Shown here: piece after piece, positions 17,120-25,997 of the stretch | Layout: each line of letters begins with the position of its first letter | Numbering within the stretch: the stretch's first letter is position 1 | Assembly (NCBI RefSeq): GCF_003254505.1 | Contig: NZ_QFYP01000001.1 | Span: 666,001 to 730,000, forward strand | DNA length: 64,000 nucleotides | Source: Phenylobacterium hankyongense | GTDB taxonomy: Bacteria; Pseudomonadota; Alphaproteobacteria; Caulobacterales; Caulobacteraceae | Direction: 5' to 3' | Notes under the pieces: generated by a model | Database searches by the model: none | The model's input: the letters and a program-made list of their open reading frames with translations, nothing else | What the model was told of the DNA's origin: nothing | Program-made: the position numbers and the translations under genes

Positions 17120-18004
17120 TCACTGCACCCGCTCGACGGTAAAGCCCCGCGCCGCCATCAGCGCCGGCAGGCCGTCGGGGCCGACCATGTGCAGGGCGCC
17201 GACGTTGACCAGCTCGACGCCGGGGTCGGCCAGCTCCCTGGTCAGGGCGTCGGCCCAGGCGAGGTTGCGGCGCTTCAGCAGGGCTTCGTAGAAGTCGGGG
17301 TTCTCGGCGCGCATGTCGCCGATCAGCCGGGGGCCGAGCCGCCCCATGTCGCCGGCCAGCCAGGCCTGCTCCAGCGAGCCCTCGCCCGGATGCAGGGTCA
17401 GCCGCCGCGGGGCGCCGCGTTCGCGGATCACGTCGCTGAGGTAGCGCAGCTCGACCGGCTCGGAGAGGCCGGCGAACAGGCGGGCCTGGTCCTCCAGGGT
17501 CTCGAAGGTGCGCACGGTCTTGGCGGCGCCACGGGCGGCGCGGGTCATGGTGAGGTCGGCGCCGGCCTCGACGCTGGCCCCGCGGCTCAGCATCGGCTGC
17601 ATGGACAGCATCATGGCCGCGGCCCAGGGACGCAGATGGTCGATGCGGGCGAGGTCCACCTGCCGGCCCAGCGCCTGGACCTGGTCGGGCGGCAGCTTCT
17701 CGCTCAGCCGCCGCGTGGGATCGACGCCGTAGCGGGCGAGGATGCGGCCGACCGTCTGCGGATCGCCGCCCTGCAGGTCGGCCTCGAACCAGACCGTCGT
17801 GGCCCGGGCGTAGGCGGCGTCATAGGCGGGCGTCCGCCACTGCGCGCCGGGCTCCAGCGCATGCAGCGTACCGAACAGGTAGATCTCGGAATTGGCGCCC
17901 TTGACGACCCAGAGCGCCGGCGCGGCATCGGCCGCGCCAGCTAACCCCAGCCCCCAGAGCAGGACCGCGAACCCCCCGATTGCGATCCTTCGAAACCAGC
18001 TCAC
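17120..18004 (-). CDS. TraB/GumN family protein, exported
   Basis: A 294-residue protein with a signal peptide or N-terminal anchor (about 1-28, RIAIGGFAVLLWGLGLAGAADA). The TraB/GumN fold is shown by the early ALWVVKGANSEIYLFGTLHAL, the central PWAAAMMLSMQ, and the late LLKRRNLAWADALTRELADPGVELVNVGALHMVGPDGLPALM with its conserved RN-W and Gly-x-Leu-His. Members (TIKI-related) carry conserved Glu/His residues and some are proteases, but most bacterial ones are uncharacterised. Its 3' end abuts the family-1 palindromic repeat. No operon partner; the dCTP deaminase gene upstream ends 27 bases before its start. Confidence 0.88.
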   Translation of the reverse strand: MSWFRRIAIGGFAVLLWGLGLAGAADAAPALWVVKGANSEIYLFGTLHALEPGAQWRTPAYDAAYARATTVWFEADLQGGDPQTVGRILARYGVDPTRRLSEKLPPDQVQALGRQVDLARIDHLRPWAAAMMLSMQPMLSRGASVEAGADLTMTRAARGAAKTVRTFETLEDQARLFAGLSEPVELRYLSDVIRERGAPRRLTLHPGEGSLEQAWLAGDMGRLGPRLIGDMRAENPDFYEALLKRRNLAWADALTRELADPGVELVNVGALHMVGPDGLPALMAARGFTVERVQ

Positions 18005-18031
18005 ACGCCCCTCCCGATGGAAGGCCGGGCG

Positions 18032-19051
18032 CTACTCGCCCCAGGCTCTGAAGTGCTTGGATAGCTTCAAACCCTGTCGCTGGTAATGCGACCCGAGGTC
18101 GCCATAAAGGCGAGTAGGCCGCTCGGTCAGCGGCTCGTAGACCAGGCGGGCGACGGTCTGGCCGTCCTCCAGGATGAAGGGGGTTTCGTGGCTGCGGACC
18201 TCCAGCACCCCGCGCGAGCCCTTGCCGTGGGCCTCGTCGGTGCCGAAGCCGGGATCGAAGAAGCCGGCGTAGTGGACCCGGAACTCGCCGACCGAGGGAT
18301 CGATCGGGGTCATCTCGGCGGCCTCCAGCACCGGGATCTCCACCGCCTGCTTGGAGGCCAGGATGTAGAATTCACCCGGGTCCAGCAGCAGCTCGCCGCC
18401 GCGCGGCAGCAGCGGCTCCCAGAAGTTGCGCGGATCGTGGCCGTCGACGAAGTCGAGGTCGATGACCCCGGCGTGGCGGCGCGCGCGGAAGCCGGCGATG
18501 CCGTCGGAGAGGTCGACGCCGACGTTCTCGATCCGCAGCCGCTCGGGCGCGCCGCGCTTCAGGCGCAGCTGGTTGAGCCGGGTGCCGCGGCGCACCAGCA
18601 CCGAGAAGGTCTGCGGCGCGATCTCGATGTAGGTGGGCCCGGCGTAGCCCTCGGCCACGTCGTCGAAGGCCGGACCGCGGTCGGAGAGCAGGCGCACGAA
18701 GACATCGACGCGGCCGGTGGAGCTCTTCGGGTTGGCGCGGGCGGAGACGCCCGGCGGCAGGGCCAGGCTCTCCTGCAGCTCGGCGATGTAGACGCAGCCG
18801 CGCTCCAGCACCGCGCCCTTGGAGAGGTCGAGCTCGTGCATCGCCACGTCGCGGATGCGCTCGGCGACCGTGTGGCGGCCCGGCAGGAACGAGGCGCGTA
18901 CACGCCAGCACCGGGAGCCCAGACGCAGGTCGAGGCTGGCCGGTTGCACCTGGTCGGCGTCGAACCGGTCTTCGGAAAGGATCGAGCCCTGCGCGATCAG
19001 GGTTTCGATGGACTGGTTGGGCAGGATGCCCGGGCGGTTGTTGTCGCTCAT
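18032..19051 (-). CDS. dcd: 2'-Deoxycytidine 5'-triphosphate deaminase, long alphaproteobacterial form
   Basis: A 339-residue enzyme of the DCD type (about twice the usual 190-residue dCTP deaminase). It deaminates dCTP to dUTP for thymidylate synthesis. The first half contains ILPNQSIETLIAQG, QPASLDLRLGSRC and SARANPKSSTGRVDVFVRLLSD (the Ser-Ser-Thr-Gly-Arg motif of the dUTPase superfamily); the second half repeats the fold, with EFRVHYAGFFDPGFG. The ATG at 19051 is chosen; the upstream extension is non-conserved and crosses the metZ leader. It is divergent from metZ. Confidence 0.9.
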   Translation of the reverse strand: MSDNNRPGILPNQSIETLIAQGSILSEDRFDADQVQPASLDLRLGSRCWRVRASFLPGRHTVAERIRDVAMHELDLSKGAVLERGCVYIAELQESLALPPGVSARANPKSSTGRVDVFVRLLSDRGPAFDDVAEGYAGPTYIEIAPQTFSVLVRRGTRLNQLRLKRGAPERLRIENVGVDLSDGIAGFRARRHAGVIDLDFVDGHDPRNFWEPLLPRGGELLLDPGEFYILASKQAVEIPVLEAAEMTPIDPSVGEFRVHYAGFFDPGFGTDEAHGKGSRGVLEVRSHETPFILEDGQTVARLVYEPLTERPTRLYGDLGSHYQRQGLKLSKHFRAWGE

Positions 19052-19097
19052 GGGCGGCGAACACTTAATCGAGAACCTGAGTCTTGCAAGCGATCTG

Positions 19098-19121
19098 GCG
19101 CCGCTTGGAGGAAAGCGGCGC
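19098..19121 (+). other. Perfect 9-bp hairpin with GGAGGA loop upstream of metZ
   Basis: GCGCCGCTT (19098-19106) pairs with AAGCGGCGC (19113-19121) around the loop GGAGGA. It sits between divergent dcd and metZ, 61 bases before the metZ ATG. It could be an RNA leader element or a protein site; I could not match it to a known SAM riboswitch class. Confidence 0.4.
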
Positions 19122-19181
19122 TTGACGCCTGGGAACGGCTGCCGTTCATGCGCCTCCTGTTTTGAGCGGCAGGAGAGCGCC

Positions 19182-20366
19182 ATGACCGAAAATCCGCAGG
19201 ACTGGGAAGTCGAAACCCGTCTGGTGCGCGGCGGCATGGCGCGCACGCCCTATGGGGAGATCTCCGAAGCCCTCTTCCTGACCCAGAGCTTCGCCTACGA
19301 CAGCGCCGGGGCGGCCGACCGGCGGTTCTCCGGCGAGGACCCGGGGTTCATCTACCAGCGCTTCGGCAACCCGACGACGCAGATCTTCGAGGACCGCCTG
19401 GCCCTGCTGGAAGGCGCCGAGGTCTGCCGGGCGACGGCGTCGGGGATGGCCGCGGTGCAGGCGGCGCTGATGGGCCTGCTGCGGGCCGGCGACCACCTGG
19501 TGGCGGGCCGGGCGCTGTTCGGCTCCTGCCGCTGGATCGTCTCCGAGCTGCTGCCGCGGTTTGGGGTGGAGACCACCTACGTCGACGCCACCGACCTCGA
19601 CGCCTGGAAGGCCGCCGTGCGGCCCAACACCAAGGCCTTCCTGGTGGAGAGCCCGGCCAACCCGCTGCTCGAGGTCACCGCCATCGGCGCGGTGGCGGAG
19701 ATCGCCCACGCGGCCGGGGCGAAGCTGGTGGTGGACAACGTGTTCGCCACGCCGATCTTCCAGAAGCCGCTGGCGCTGGGCGCCGACGTCGTCGTCTATT
19801 CGGCCACCAAGCACATCGACGGCCAGGGCCGGGTGCTGGGCGGGGCGATCCTCGGCGGCGCCGAGCTGATGACCGAGGCCTACAAGGACCTGCTGCGCCA
19901 CACCGGACCGGCGATGTCGCCGTTCAATTCCTGGGTGCTGCTGAAGGGGCTGGAGACGCTGGAGCTGCGGGTCCGGCGCCAGACCGAGAACGCCGGCCGT
20001 ATCGCCGACCTGATCGCCGCCCACTCGAAGGTGAATAGGACCATCTACTGCGGCCGGCCCGACCACCCGCAGGCGGCGATCATCGCCAACCAGATGACCG
20101 GCGGCGGCAACGTCATCGCCTTCGACCTGGGCAGCCGCGAGGCCGCCTGGCGCTTCCTCGACGCCCTGCAGATCGTCGACATCTCCAACAACCTCGGCGA
20201 CGCCAAGTCGATGGCCACCCATCCCTCGACCACCACCCACCGCTCGATGCCCGAGGAGCAGCGCCAGGAGATCGGCCTGACCCAGGGCTGGGTGCGGATG
20301 AGCGTCGGCCTCGAAGGCCCCGGCGACCTCGGCCGCGACGTCAACCGGGCCCTGGACGCGGCGTAA
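19182..20366 (+). CDS. metZ: O-succinylhomoserine sulfhydrylase
   Basis: A 394-residue PLP enzyme of the Cys/Met metabolism family. It makes homocysteine directly from O-succinyl- (or O-acetyl-) homoserine and sulfide, in the direct sulfhydrylation branch of methionine synthesis. Visible: the N-terminal TRLVRGG and SEALFLTQSFAYDSA, the cofactor/substrate loop YQRFGNPTTQIFEDRLALLEGAE, SGMAAVQAAL, and the Schiff-base Lys in VVYSATKHIDGQGRVLGGAILG. The C-terminal HPSTTTHRSMPEEQR and GLTQGWVRMSVGLE are typical of MetZ. ATG at 19182 has AGGAGA at 19171-19176. Its end faces a long inverted repeat that may terminate it. Confidence 0.93.
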   Translation: MTENPQDWEVETRLVRGGMARTPYGEISEALFLTQSFAYDSAGAADRRFSGEDPGFIYQRFGNPTTQIFEDRLALLEGAEVCRATASGMAAVQAALMGLLRAGDHLVAGRALFGSCRWIVSELLPRFGVETTYVDATDLDAWKAAVRPNTKAFLVESPANPLLEVTAIGAVAEIAHAAGAKLVVDNVFATPIFQKPLALGADVVVYSATKHIDGQGRVLGGAILGGAELMTEAYKDLLRHTGPAMSPFNSWVLLKGLETLELRVRRQTENAGRIADLIAAHSKVNRTIYCGRPDHPQAAIIANQMTGGGNVIAFDLGSREAAWRFLDALQIVDISNNLGDAKSMATHPSTTTHRSMPEEQRQEIGLTQGWVRMSVGLEGPGDLGRDVNRALDAA

Positions 20367-20400
20367 GCCGGGGTCGCTTCTCCCCTGAGGCCCCAACCTT

Positions 20401-20521
20401 CCGGTCATCCCCGCGAAAGCGGGGACCCAGGCGTTTTGAAGTTTCGGGCGGCGGCTCGAACAGATGGCTGCCTTGGCGCACAGGAAAAAACCTGGGTCCC
20501 CGCTTTCGCGGGGATGACCGG
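20401..20521. repeat. Perfect 31-bp inverted repeat with 59-base centre (GTCATCCCCG family)
   Basis: The arm 20401-20431 (CCGGTCATCCCCGCGAAAGC... ending ACCCAGG) is the exact reverse complement of 20491-20521. It lies between the convergent metZ and hslO genes and could form a very strong stem or cruciform. Each arm itself contains a smaller palindrome (CCCCGC-GAAA-GCGGGG), as in REP-type elements. A small related hairpin is at 35526-35545. Confidence 0.9.
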
Positions 20522-20565
20522 AGGGTGTGTGCGACCCCCCGTCCGTCTCGCCCGAAAGGGCAGGC

Positions 20566-21489
20566 CTATTCCGCGTCGATGGCTTCGAGGGTGGTCGGTT
20601 CGACGGCGTAGACGCGGCTGCAGTATTCGCAGGTGACGTGGATCTTGCCGTCCGGCTCGACCATGTCGGCGCGTTCCTCGGGGCCGAACGAGCTCAGCAC
20701 GGTCTCGATGCGCGATTGCGAGCAGCGGCAGAAGGCGCGCAGCGGCTGGGAGCCGAACACCCGGACGCCGTCCTCGTGGAAGAGCCGGAACAACAGGTGG
20801 TTGGAGGACAGGCGCGAGTCGATCAGCTCGTCCTCGCCGATGGTCTCGAACAGCGCCTGGGTGCGGGTCCAGGCCTCCTCGGTGGGGCCGCGGGCGTCGT
20901 CCTCGGCGATGTTCTGGATCAGCACGCCGCCGGCCCGCCAGCGGAAGCCGTCGCCGTCGTCGGCCTGGCCGACCGCCAGCCGCACGCGGGTCGGGGTCTG
21001 CTCGGACTGGGCGAAGTACTGCTCGGCGCACAGCGCCAGGGTCTCGCCCTCGATCGGGGTGACGCCCTGGTAGCGCTCCATGTCCGCGCCCTGGTCGACG
21101 GTCATGATGAACACGCCCGCGCCCAGCAGGGTCCGCGCGCCCGGCCGCAGGAAGCCTTCCGAAGCCTGGGCAACCTTGTCCTCGTCGAACCGGCAGTAGC
21201 CGCGCAGGCCGCCGGAGGTGTCGTAGTCTGCGACCACATAGCGCACCGGCCCGTCGCCCTGGGCCTGCACGATCAGCCGGCCGTCGAACTTCAGGTTGGA
21301 GCCCACCAGGGCGGCGAGCGCACAGGCCTCGCCCAGCAGGTTGGCCACCGGCTCGGGATAGTCGTGGGCGCGCAGGATCTGGTCGACGGCGGGACCCAGG
21401 CGCGCGATGCGGCCGCGCACGGGCTCGCCCTCGATCTGGAAGGCGCCGACCAGGTCGTCGGGTACGGATAAATCAGGCATCGGGGGCAT
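20566..21489 (-). CDS. hslO: 33-kDa chaperonin Hsp33 (redox-regulated holdase)
   Basis: A 307-residue cytoplasmic chaperone that becomes an active holdase when its zinc centre is oxidised. The N-terminal domain (about 1-230) contains LGEACALAALVGSNLKFDGRLIVQAQGDGPVRYVVADYD and GFLRPG; the C-terminal switch has the CxC of AFCRCSQSRIETVL and the CxxC of TCEYCSRVY, the four zinc-binding Cys. The start is MPPMPDL at 21489; the second ATG (21480, MPDL) is equally possible and neither has a strong ribosome site. It is the first gene before an oppositely placed repeat and directly downstream of argF on the same strand (42-base gap). Confidence 0.94.
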   Translation of the reverse strand: MPPMPDLSVPDDLVGAFQIEGEPVRGRIARLGPAVDQILRAHDYPEPVANLLGEACALAALVGSNLKFDGRLIVQAQGDGPVRYVVADYDTSGGLRGYCRFDEDKVAQASEGFLRPGARTLLGAGVFIMTVDQGADMERYQGVTPIEGETLALCAEQYFAQSEQTPTRVRLAVGQADDGDGFRWRAGGVLIQNIAEDDARGPTEEAWTRTQALFETIGEDELIDSRLSSNHLLFRLFHEDGVRVFGSQPLRAFCRCSQSRIETVLSSFGPEERADMVEPDGKIHVTCEYCSRVYAVEPTTLEAIDAE

Positions 21490-21531
21490 ATAGTAAGGCG
21501 ATGGCGGGATGCGAGCCTAGCCCGCCCCGCC

Positions 21532-22463
<932 letters not shown>

Positions 22464-22467
<4 letters not shown>

Positions 22468-23696
22468 GCTGCGGCCTGCGCCTTCGCCCGCGCCGCCTCG
22501 CAGGCGCGCTCCAGCTTGGCCACCGCCTCGCTGGCTTCCTCGATGGTCAGGGTCAGCGGCGGCAGCAGGCGCACGCAGTTGTCGCCGCCGCCGGCGATCA
22601 GCAGGTGCTGGTCGCGGGCGTGCTGCATGAACTCGCGGTTCGGGGTGGCGAGCTTGATCCCGACCAGCAGGCCCTTGCCGCGGATGTCGACCACCACGTC
22701 GGGGAAGCGCTCGCGCAGGCCGGAGAGCTGTTGGGTGAAGTAGCCGGCGATCTCGCGGACGTGGGCCAGCAGTTCCGGCTTCACCAGTTCCTCGACCGCC
22801 GCCAGCCCCACCGCCATGGCCAGCGGGTTGCCGCCGTAGGTGGAGCCGTGGGAGCCGACGGTCATGCCGCGGGCGGCCTCGGCGGTCGCCAGGCAGGCGC
22901 CGACCGGGAAGCCGCCGCCGAGCGCCTTGGCCACCGCCATGATGTCGGGCGCCGCGCCCTCGGCCCACTCGTAGGCGAACAGCTTGCCGGTGCGGCCCAG
23001 GCCGCACTGGATCTCGTCGTAGATCAGCAGCGTGCCGGTCTCGTCGCAGAGGTCGCGGATGGCCTTCAGGCTGGCCTCGGGCCAGGAGCGCGCGCCGCCC
23101 TCGCCCTGCACCGGCTCCAGCAGGATGGCCGCGGTGGTCTCGCCGACCGCCGCCCGCAGCGCGTCGAGGTCGCCGAACGGCAGGTGCGTGAACCCCGGCA
23201 GCGGCGGCCCGAAGCCTTCCAGGTAGGCCGCGTTGCCCGAGGCGTTCACCGCCGCGATGGTGCGGCCGTGGAAGGAGCCGTCGAAGCCGATGATGTCGAT
23301 CCGCTCCGGCTGGCCCTTGGCCCAGTGGAACTTGCGGGCGGTCTTGATGGCGCACTCGATGGCCTCGGCGCCGGAGTTGGTGAAGAACACCACGTCGGCG
23401 AAGGTCTCGCGCGTGAGCTTGTCCGCCAGCTTCTCCTGGCCGGGGATCGTGAAGATGTTGGAGACGTGCCAGAGCTTCTCGGCCTGGTCCTTCAGCGCCT
23501 GCACCAGCTTGGGGTTGGCGTGGCCCAGCGCGTTCACCGCGATGCCGGCCATGCAGTCGAGGTAGGCCTCGCCGTCCGTGGTGTAGAGACGCGCGCCCTC
23601 GCCTCGCTCGAACGCCAGCGGGGTGCGCGAATAGACACCCATGATGTGGTCGCTGGGAACGGTCGCGGCGGCTTGGCTCGCGGTCTTCTCGGTCAC
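22464..23696 (-). CDS. argD: Acetylornithine aminotransferase
   Basis: A 410-residue class III PLP aminotransferase converting N-acetylglutamate semialdehyde to N-acetylornithine (and possibly the succinyl-DAP step of lysine synthesis). Visible: [37 protein letters not shown], the PLP-binding [25 protein letters not shown], and the Schiff-base Lys in [15 protein letters not shown]. The C-terminal [13 protein letters not shown] is typical of ArgD. It is the first gene of argD-argF, joined by a GTGA overlap. The gap upstream (23697-23816) shows no recognisable operator. Confidence 0.94.
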
Positions 23697-23816
23697 GGAA
23701 GAGCCCTCCAGAACGGAAGCGTCCCCGACGCGGAGCGGCGGGGACCGGAAGGCTTGGCGTTGTCGTTCGGGAACGCCGGTGTGTCAATGAGTTCGGCAGT
23801 CGTCGTCGCCGGCCTG

Positions 23817-24170
23817 CTAGGGCGCGCCCACCCCGTACCTCGAGGCCGCCGCCTCGTTCGAAATCGGAACGTGCCAATAGGTGTGCCCCGAGCCACGAGG
23901 GCAGTAGCGTCCAAAAATCCGCCGCGCCTCGGCATAGGTGGCCGACACGGGCGTCTCCGACGCCGCGGTCGCGAACTCGTCTTCCGCAAGAAAAGCGGCG
24001 TAGGCGATCACGATATAGCGGCGGTTCAGCCCAAGATGCGCAACCGCGGCTCGCACCTGTCCCGGCGTGTAGAAATCCGCAGCGCCCCACCCTCTATGCA
24101 TCTCGGCCGGCAGACGGCGCGCATAAGTCTTCGCCGCCCGGTGCATCGCTATCCGCTGAAGCCAGCCCAT
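23817..24170 (-). CDS. Hypothetical protein, DUF6559-like
   Basis: A 117-residue protein. The pattern [49 protein letters not shown] matches what I recall of DUF6559 (basic helix, LP, then YTxxQV and a Tyr-rich helix). It has no signal peptide or membrane helix; probably a small helical cytoplasmic protein. It lies 28 bases before the ABC-2 permease gene on the same strand, so co-transcription with it is possible. Function unknown; the family assignment is from memory of the pattern only. Confidence 0.6.
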   Translation of the reverse strand: MGWLQRIAMHRAAKTYARRLPAEMHRGWGAADFYTPGQVRAAVAHLGLNRRYIVIAYAAFLAEDEFATAASETPVSATYAEARRIFGRYCPRGSGHTYWHVPISNEAAASRYGVGAP

Positions 24171-24198
24171 GCCGCGGTCTCCAGGCGTCGTTGCGCCG

Positions 24199-25017
24199 TC
24201 AGGTTTTGATCTTGTAGCCCGTGTCGAACATCCAGAAGCAGATCCAGGCGAAGGCCGCGACCAGGCCCAGCGTCATCGCCGCGCCGATGGCCAGCGAGCC
24301 TTCCGCATGGCCGATGAAGCCGTAGCGGAAGCCGTCGATCAGATAGAAGAACGGGTTGAACTTGCTGAACGAGCGGAACGGCTCGGGCAGGCGCTCGACC
24401 AGGTAGAAGGTGCCCGACAGGAAGGTCATCGGCATGACGATGAAGTTGGTCACCACCGCCATGTGGTCGAACTTCTCCGCCCAGAGGCCGGCCATGATGC
24501 CGAGGAAGCCCAGGATCAGCGCCGCGCCGACGCCGTAGAAGACGATGGCCCACAGGTGGGCGACGCCGACGTGGGCGAACGGCAGCACCGCCAGCCAGGT
24601 GACCGAACCGACCACCAGGCCGCGGGTGGCCGCGCCCAGGCCGAAGCCGGCCACGTGCTCCATCGGCGTCAGCGGCGGGGTCAGGAAGTCGCCCATCAGC
24701 CCGTTCATCTTCGCCTGCAGCAGGGAGGACGAGGAGTTGGCGAAGGCGTTGTTGAGCACCTGCATCATCACCAGGCCGGGGGCGACGAAGGCGCCGTAGG
24801 GCATGCCGTGGATCGGGCGTGCGCCCTGCGCCGCCACCACGAAGACCATCATGTAGAGCAGGGCCGTGACCACCGGGGCGGCGAGGGTCTGCGCGCCCAC
24901 CTTCCAGAACCGCCGGATCTCGCGGAAATACAGGGTCTTGAAGCCCTCCCAGTTCACCCCGTGGTAGTCGCGCGGGGCGGGCGGGATGACGGTTTCGACG
25001 GCGGCCATATCCTTCAT
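24199..25017 (-). CDS. ABC-2 type transporter permease
   Basis: A 272-residue inner-membrane permease of the ABC-2 type with six helices. After the N-terminal coupling region (WEGFKTLYFREIRRFWKVG) comes the first helix (AAPVVTALLYMMVFVVAAQG), then the typical APGLVMMQVLNNAFANSSSSLLQAKMNG loop, helices around 120-190, and the conserved MPMTFLSGTFYLVERLP...FNPFFYLIDGFRYGF near the end. ABC-2 permeases export polysaccharides, lipids or drugs, but need an ATPase subunit and none is encoded next to it. MKDMAAVE at 25017 is the start (a second Met is four residues in). Confidence 0.9.
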   Translation of the reverse strand: MKDMAAVETVIPPAPRDYHGVNWEGFKTLYFREIRRFWKVGAQTLAAPVVTALLYMMVFVVAAQGARPIHGMPYGAFVAPGLVMMQVLNNAFANSSSSLLQAKMNGLMGDFLTPPLTPMEHVAGFGLGAATRGLVVGSVTWLAVLPFAHVGVAHLWAIVFYGVGAALILGFLGIMAGLWAEKFDHMAVVTNFIVMPMTFLSGTFYLVERLPEPFRSFSKFNPFFYLIDGFRYGFIGHAEGSLAIGAAMTLGLVAAFAWICFWMFDTGYKIKT

Positions 25018-25095
25018 GGCGCTGATGTGCGCTCCCGACGCGCAAGCCGCAAGAGTGGGCGGAAACTGCGGCGCCCTGACGCAACATCTAGTTCC

Positions 25096-25143
25096 TGTGG
25101 ACGAAAGCAGGGGCGCCTATTGTGGCCCTTAAGGAGTTGTTTA
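25096..25143 (+). promoter_or_regulatory. Candidate DnaA box and CtrA box upstream of gcrA
   Basis: 25129-25143 reads TTAA, seven bases, TTTA, one mismatch from the CtrA consensus TTAA-N7-TTAA. 25096-25104 (TGTGGACGA) matches seven of nine bases of the reverse DnaA box TGTGGATAA. Both lie about 100-145 bases before the gcrA start. In Caulobacter crescentus gcrA is repressed by CtrA and activated by DnaA, which makes the coincidence plausible. Confidence 0.45.
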
Positions 25144-25241
25144 CTACTCGTGGTGGTTGGTAGGCGCTGAGGCAGCTCAACGCCACAAGATGTAGATACC
25201 GAGCGCGGGGGTGTGCTCGGGTCCGCAGGTGGGAGGCGAAG

Positions 25242-25745
25242 ATGGGTTGGACGGACGAGCGCGTAGAATTGCTCAAGAAGCTCTGGCAGGACGGCTTGTC
25301 CGCCAGCCAGATCGCCAAGCAGCTGGGCGGGGTGACCCGCAACGCCGTGATCGGCAAGGTCCACCGGCTGGGCCTTTCGGGCCGCGCCACGCCGTCGAAG
25401 CCGGCCCGCACCGTGTTCAAGGCGCCGCGTCCGGCCCGTCCGGTCTCGGCCGCCCCGTCGGCGCCGCGCCGCATCGCCGAGCCGGTGTCGTCGCTGGGCC
25501 CGCAGACGGCCCCCGTGCGCTACGTGGACGAGACCCCCGGCACGGCCACCGTGCTGACGCTCGGCGCCCACATGTGCAAGTGGCCGATCGGCGATCCCTC
25601 GCTCGACAACTTCACCTTCTGCGGGCGCCGCTCCGGCGAAGGCCCCTACTGCCACGAACACAGCCAGGTCGCCTACCAGCCGGCGCAGACCAAGAAGCGG
25701 TCGGGCCCGGCCGAGCTGGCGCGCTCCCTGCGCCGCTACATCTGA
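25242..25745 (+). CDS. gcrA: Cell-cycle regulator GcrA
   Basis: A 167-residue DNA-binding protein. The N-terminus MGWTDERVELLKKLWQDGLSASQIAKQLGGVTRNAVIGKVHRLGLSGR is the GcrA helix-turn-helix; a Pro/Ala linker is followed by the C-terminal RNA-polymerase-binding part with the conserved CKWPIGDPSLDNFTFCGRRSGEGPYCHEHSQVAY. In Caulobacter GcrA binds sigma-70 holoenzyme and activates promoters carrying CcrM-methylated GANTC sites, driving ctrA and early cell-cycle genes. A GGGAGG ribosome site precedes the ATG. Gene and family call are secure; it is a marker for Alphaproteobacteria. Confidence 0.97.
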   Translation: MGWTDERVELLKKLWQDGLSASQIAKQLGGVTRNAVIGKVHRLGLSGRATPSKPARTVFKAPRPARPVSAAPSAPRRIAEPVSSLGPQTAPVRYVDETPGTATVLTLGAHMCKWPIGDPSLDNFTFCGRRSGEGPYCHEHSQVAYQPAQTKKRSGPAELARSLRRYI

Positions 25746-25829
25746 ATCCGTTGGGGATGGGGGCGCCCCCGCGCCCGAGGCGGCTGCCGCTTCGGGTCCG
25801 GGTGCGCCCTTTCCCATAGCCATCCCATC

Positions 25830-25935
25830 TTCGTCATCGCCCGGCTTGTCCGGGCTACCCAGCTCAAGGCGAGCGCCTCAGCTGATGAAGAATGGCATTG
25901 GGATGGGTCGCCCGGACAAGCCGGGCGATGACGAA
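25830..25935. repeat. Perfect 26-bp inverted repeat (GTCATCGCCCGG family)
   Basis: The arm 25830-25855 (TTCGTCATCGCCCGGCTTGT...) is the exact reverse complement of 25910-25935; the pairing continues for six more bases with one mismatch (25856-25861 with 25904-25909). The centre is about 54 bases. It lies between gcrA and xseA on the same strand and could act as a terminator or attenuator. Core sequences of this type recur in many alphaproteobacterial genomes as REP elements. Confidence 0.88.
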
Positions 25936-25997
25936 AATCTGGGGACCCAGACTTCGCCGCGTTTGGGTTTCCGTCCGCCGATGGCTACCTTCCGGCG

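Noticed and set aside
19052..19181. SAM-II-type riboswitch before metZ
   Set aside because: CTTGCAAGCG at 19083-19092 resembles part of SAM-II, but the conserved GCTAAA-x-AGG end and the P1 partner are missing.
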